8,075 bases of DNA from Opitutales bacterium (GTDB lineage: Bacteria; Verrucomicrobiota; Verrucomicrobiia; Opitutales; T3Sed10-336), in contig SLOW01000291.1 in the NCBI GenBank assembly GCA_007132315.1, positions 1-8,075 of the forward strand, read 5' to 3'. The notes beneath the pieces are model-generated. The model ran no database searches and was not told where the DNA came from. It saw only the letters and a program-made list of their open reading frames with translations. The position numbers were made by a program, and so were the translations under genes. Every line of letters begins with the position of its first letter. The first letter of the stretch is position 1. Shown here in pieces: positions 7,805 to 8,075 of the stretch.

Positions 7805-7835
7805 AAATGCCTCGGGGACTTGCCCCGAGGCATTT
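7805..7835 (-). terminator. Perfect 13-bp stem-loop, probable terminator downstream of the prepilin-like gene
   Basis: The arms AAATGCCTCGGGG (7805-7817) and CCCCGAGGCATTT (7823-7835) pair perfectly around a 5-base loop. The stem is GC-rich at the loop end and has A/T ends, with A and T runs of three, which is the form of a bidirectional intrinsic terminator. It lies 107 bases after the stop of the prepilin-like gene and 67 bases before the GH2 start, so on the minus strand it would separate the two transcription units. The T-run is only three bases long, so termination may be incomplete. It also contains the most upstream in-frame ATG of the GH2 frame (7833), which argues against that start. 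Confidence 0.65.
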
Positions 7836-7942
7836 GGAATCAGCTATTTTGGTTTTTGAATGAAACAAGACTCGGGGAATTATTTGACCCGTAAGGATTG
7901 GAACCTCGCACAGCCGCGGGTCCGACAATGCGTAACGGGCTC
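7836..7942. other. Intergenic spacer between prepilin-like gene and hairpin
   Basis: I find no supported gene in these 107 bases. Short open frames cross it on both strands but have no family resemblance. On the minus strand an A-rich run (about 7842-7862) with TTGTTT a little upstream could belong to a promoter. No -35/-10 pair with normal spacing is convincing, so none is called. Confidence 0.4.
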
Positions 7943-8075
7943 TTACCAAGAACTAGGATCAATCCATTTCTCCAGAGATTCATCCATTGAAATCGAGCCG
8001 ACGCTGGAATCGCTGTACAGGGCGTTCGCTCGATTGTTGTGACGGTGAAACCCAATCGTCTCCTCCCATGCCGGC
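7943..8075 (-). CDS. C-terminus of a prepilin-like H-X9-DG family protein (partial)
   Basis: An open frame enters from the right edge (first full codon at 8074) and ends at the TAA at 7945-7943, giving the last 43 residues. It begins PAWEETIGFHRHNNRANALY, continues SDSSVGSISMDESLEKWIDP and ends SSW. The segment RHNNRANALYSDSSV matches the prepilin-type processing-associated H-X9-DG motif: a histidine, exactly nine residues, then aspartate, in the usual setting 'RHxxxANxLYxDGxV'. Serine replaces the usual glycine. Proteins with this ending have a type IV prepilin leader at their N-terminus and form large families in Planctomycetes, Verrucomicrobia and Lentisphaerae. They are thought to be pseudopilin-like and surface- or secretion-associated, but their role is poorly defined. 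Only the tail is visible, so the leader cannot be checked. A long hairpin 107 bases after the stop suggests the transcript ends before the GH2 gene. A chance frame is the alternative, but the exact spacing and context make a real gene likely. Confidence 0.65.
   Translation of the reverse strand, partial: PAWEETIGFHRHNNRANALYSDSSVGSISMDESLEKWIDPSSW

Noticed and set aside
7738..7833. Extended ATG start for the GH2 protein
   Set aside because: The ATG is in the arm of a perfect terminator-like hairpin, and a Shine-Dalgarno sequence lies directly before the later ATG at 7737.
7860..8042. Plus-strand frame of 60 codons at the right edge
   Set aside because: It is antisense to the prepilin-like tail, with no Shine-Dalgarno site and no recognisable motif.
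7840..8055. Minus-strand frame of 71 codons across the right-hand gap
   Set aside because: It conflicts with the H-X9-D frame in the same bases, and its composition shows no domain or leader.

Overview
The window looks like part of a carbohydrate-degradation locus from a Verrucomicrobiota-like bacterium (the wider PVC group, including Lentisphaerae, is also possible). Three things point there. The large secreted protein ends in a C-terminal module with a 'DPDG.G.PNLL' core, a YSQW-type start and an 'EVSSNL.NW' segment, a pattern I associate with secreted Verrucomicrobiota proteins. The right-edge gene ends with an H-X9-D motif of the kind found in PVC prepilin-like proteins. Large multidomain glycosidases of the GH2 and beta-helix types are abundant in these bacteria. 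This assignment comes from pattern recognition; no search was run.

All four recognisable genes lie on the minus strand, so the locus reads from right to left. (1) 8075-7943 is the last 43 codons of a prepilin-like H-X9-DG protein. (2) 7942-7738 is an intergenic region with a perfect 13-bp hairpin, a small inverted repeat and a Shine-Dalgarno sequence. (3) 7737-4567 is a GH2-type glycoside hydrolase of 1056 residues with both expected catalytic glutamates and a C-terminal extension that includes a Rossmann-like, amidotransferase-like segment. (4) 4566-4473 is a short gap with a terminator- or attenuator-like structure. (5) 4472-177 is a secreted 1431-residue right-handed beta-helix protein resembling GH141, with two related jelly-roll domains on either side of the catalytic part, a fibronectin-III-like domain and the C-terminal module. 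(6) 146-1 is the first 48 codons of another secreted protein, starting 30 bases after the previous stop and cut by the window edge. Its last visible residues look like the first strand of a second beta-helix enzyme.

The genes could work together on a complex, probably fucose- or xylose-containing polysaccharide. The exported beta-helix protein or proteins would attack the polymer outside the cytoplasm, and the GH2 enzyme, which has no visible signal peptide, would trim imported oligosaccharides. The substrate is inferred from family resemblance alone. I saw no transposons, tRNA or rRNA genes, CRISPR arrays or phage genes. The opposite strand of the two large genes carries only long shadow frames.
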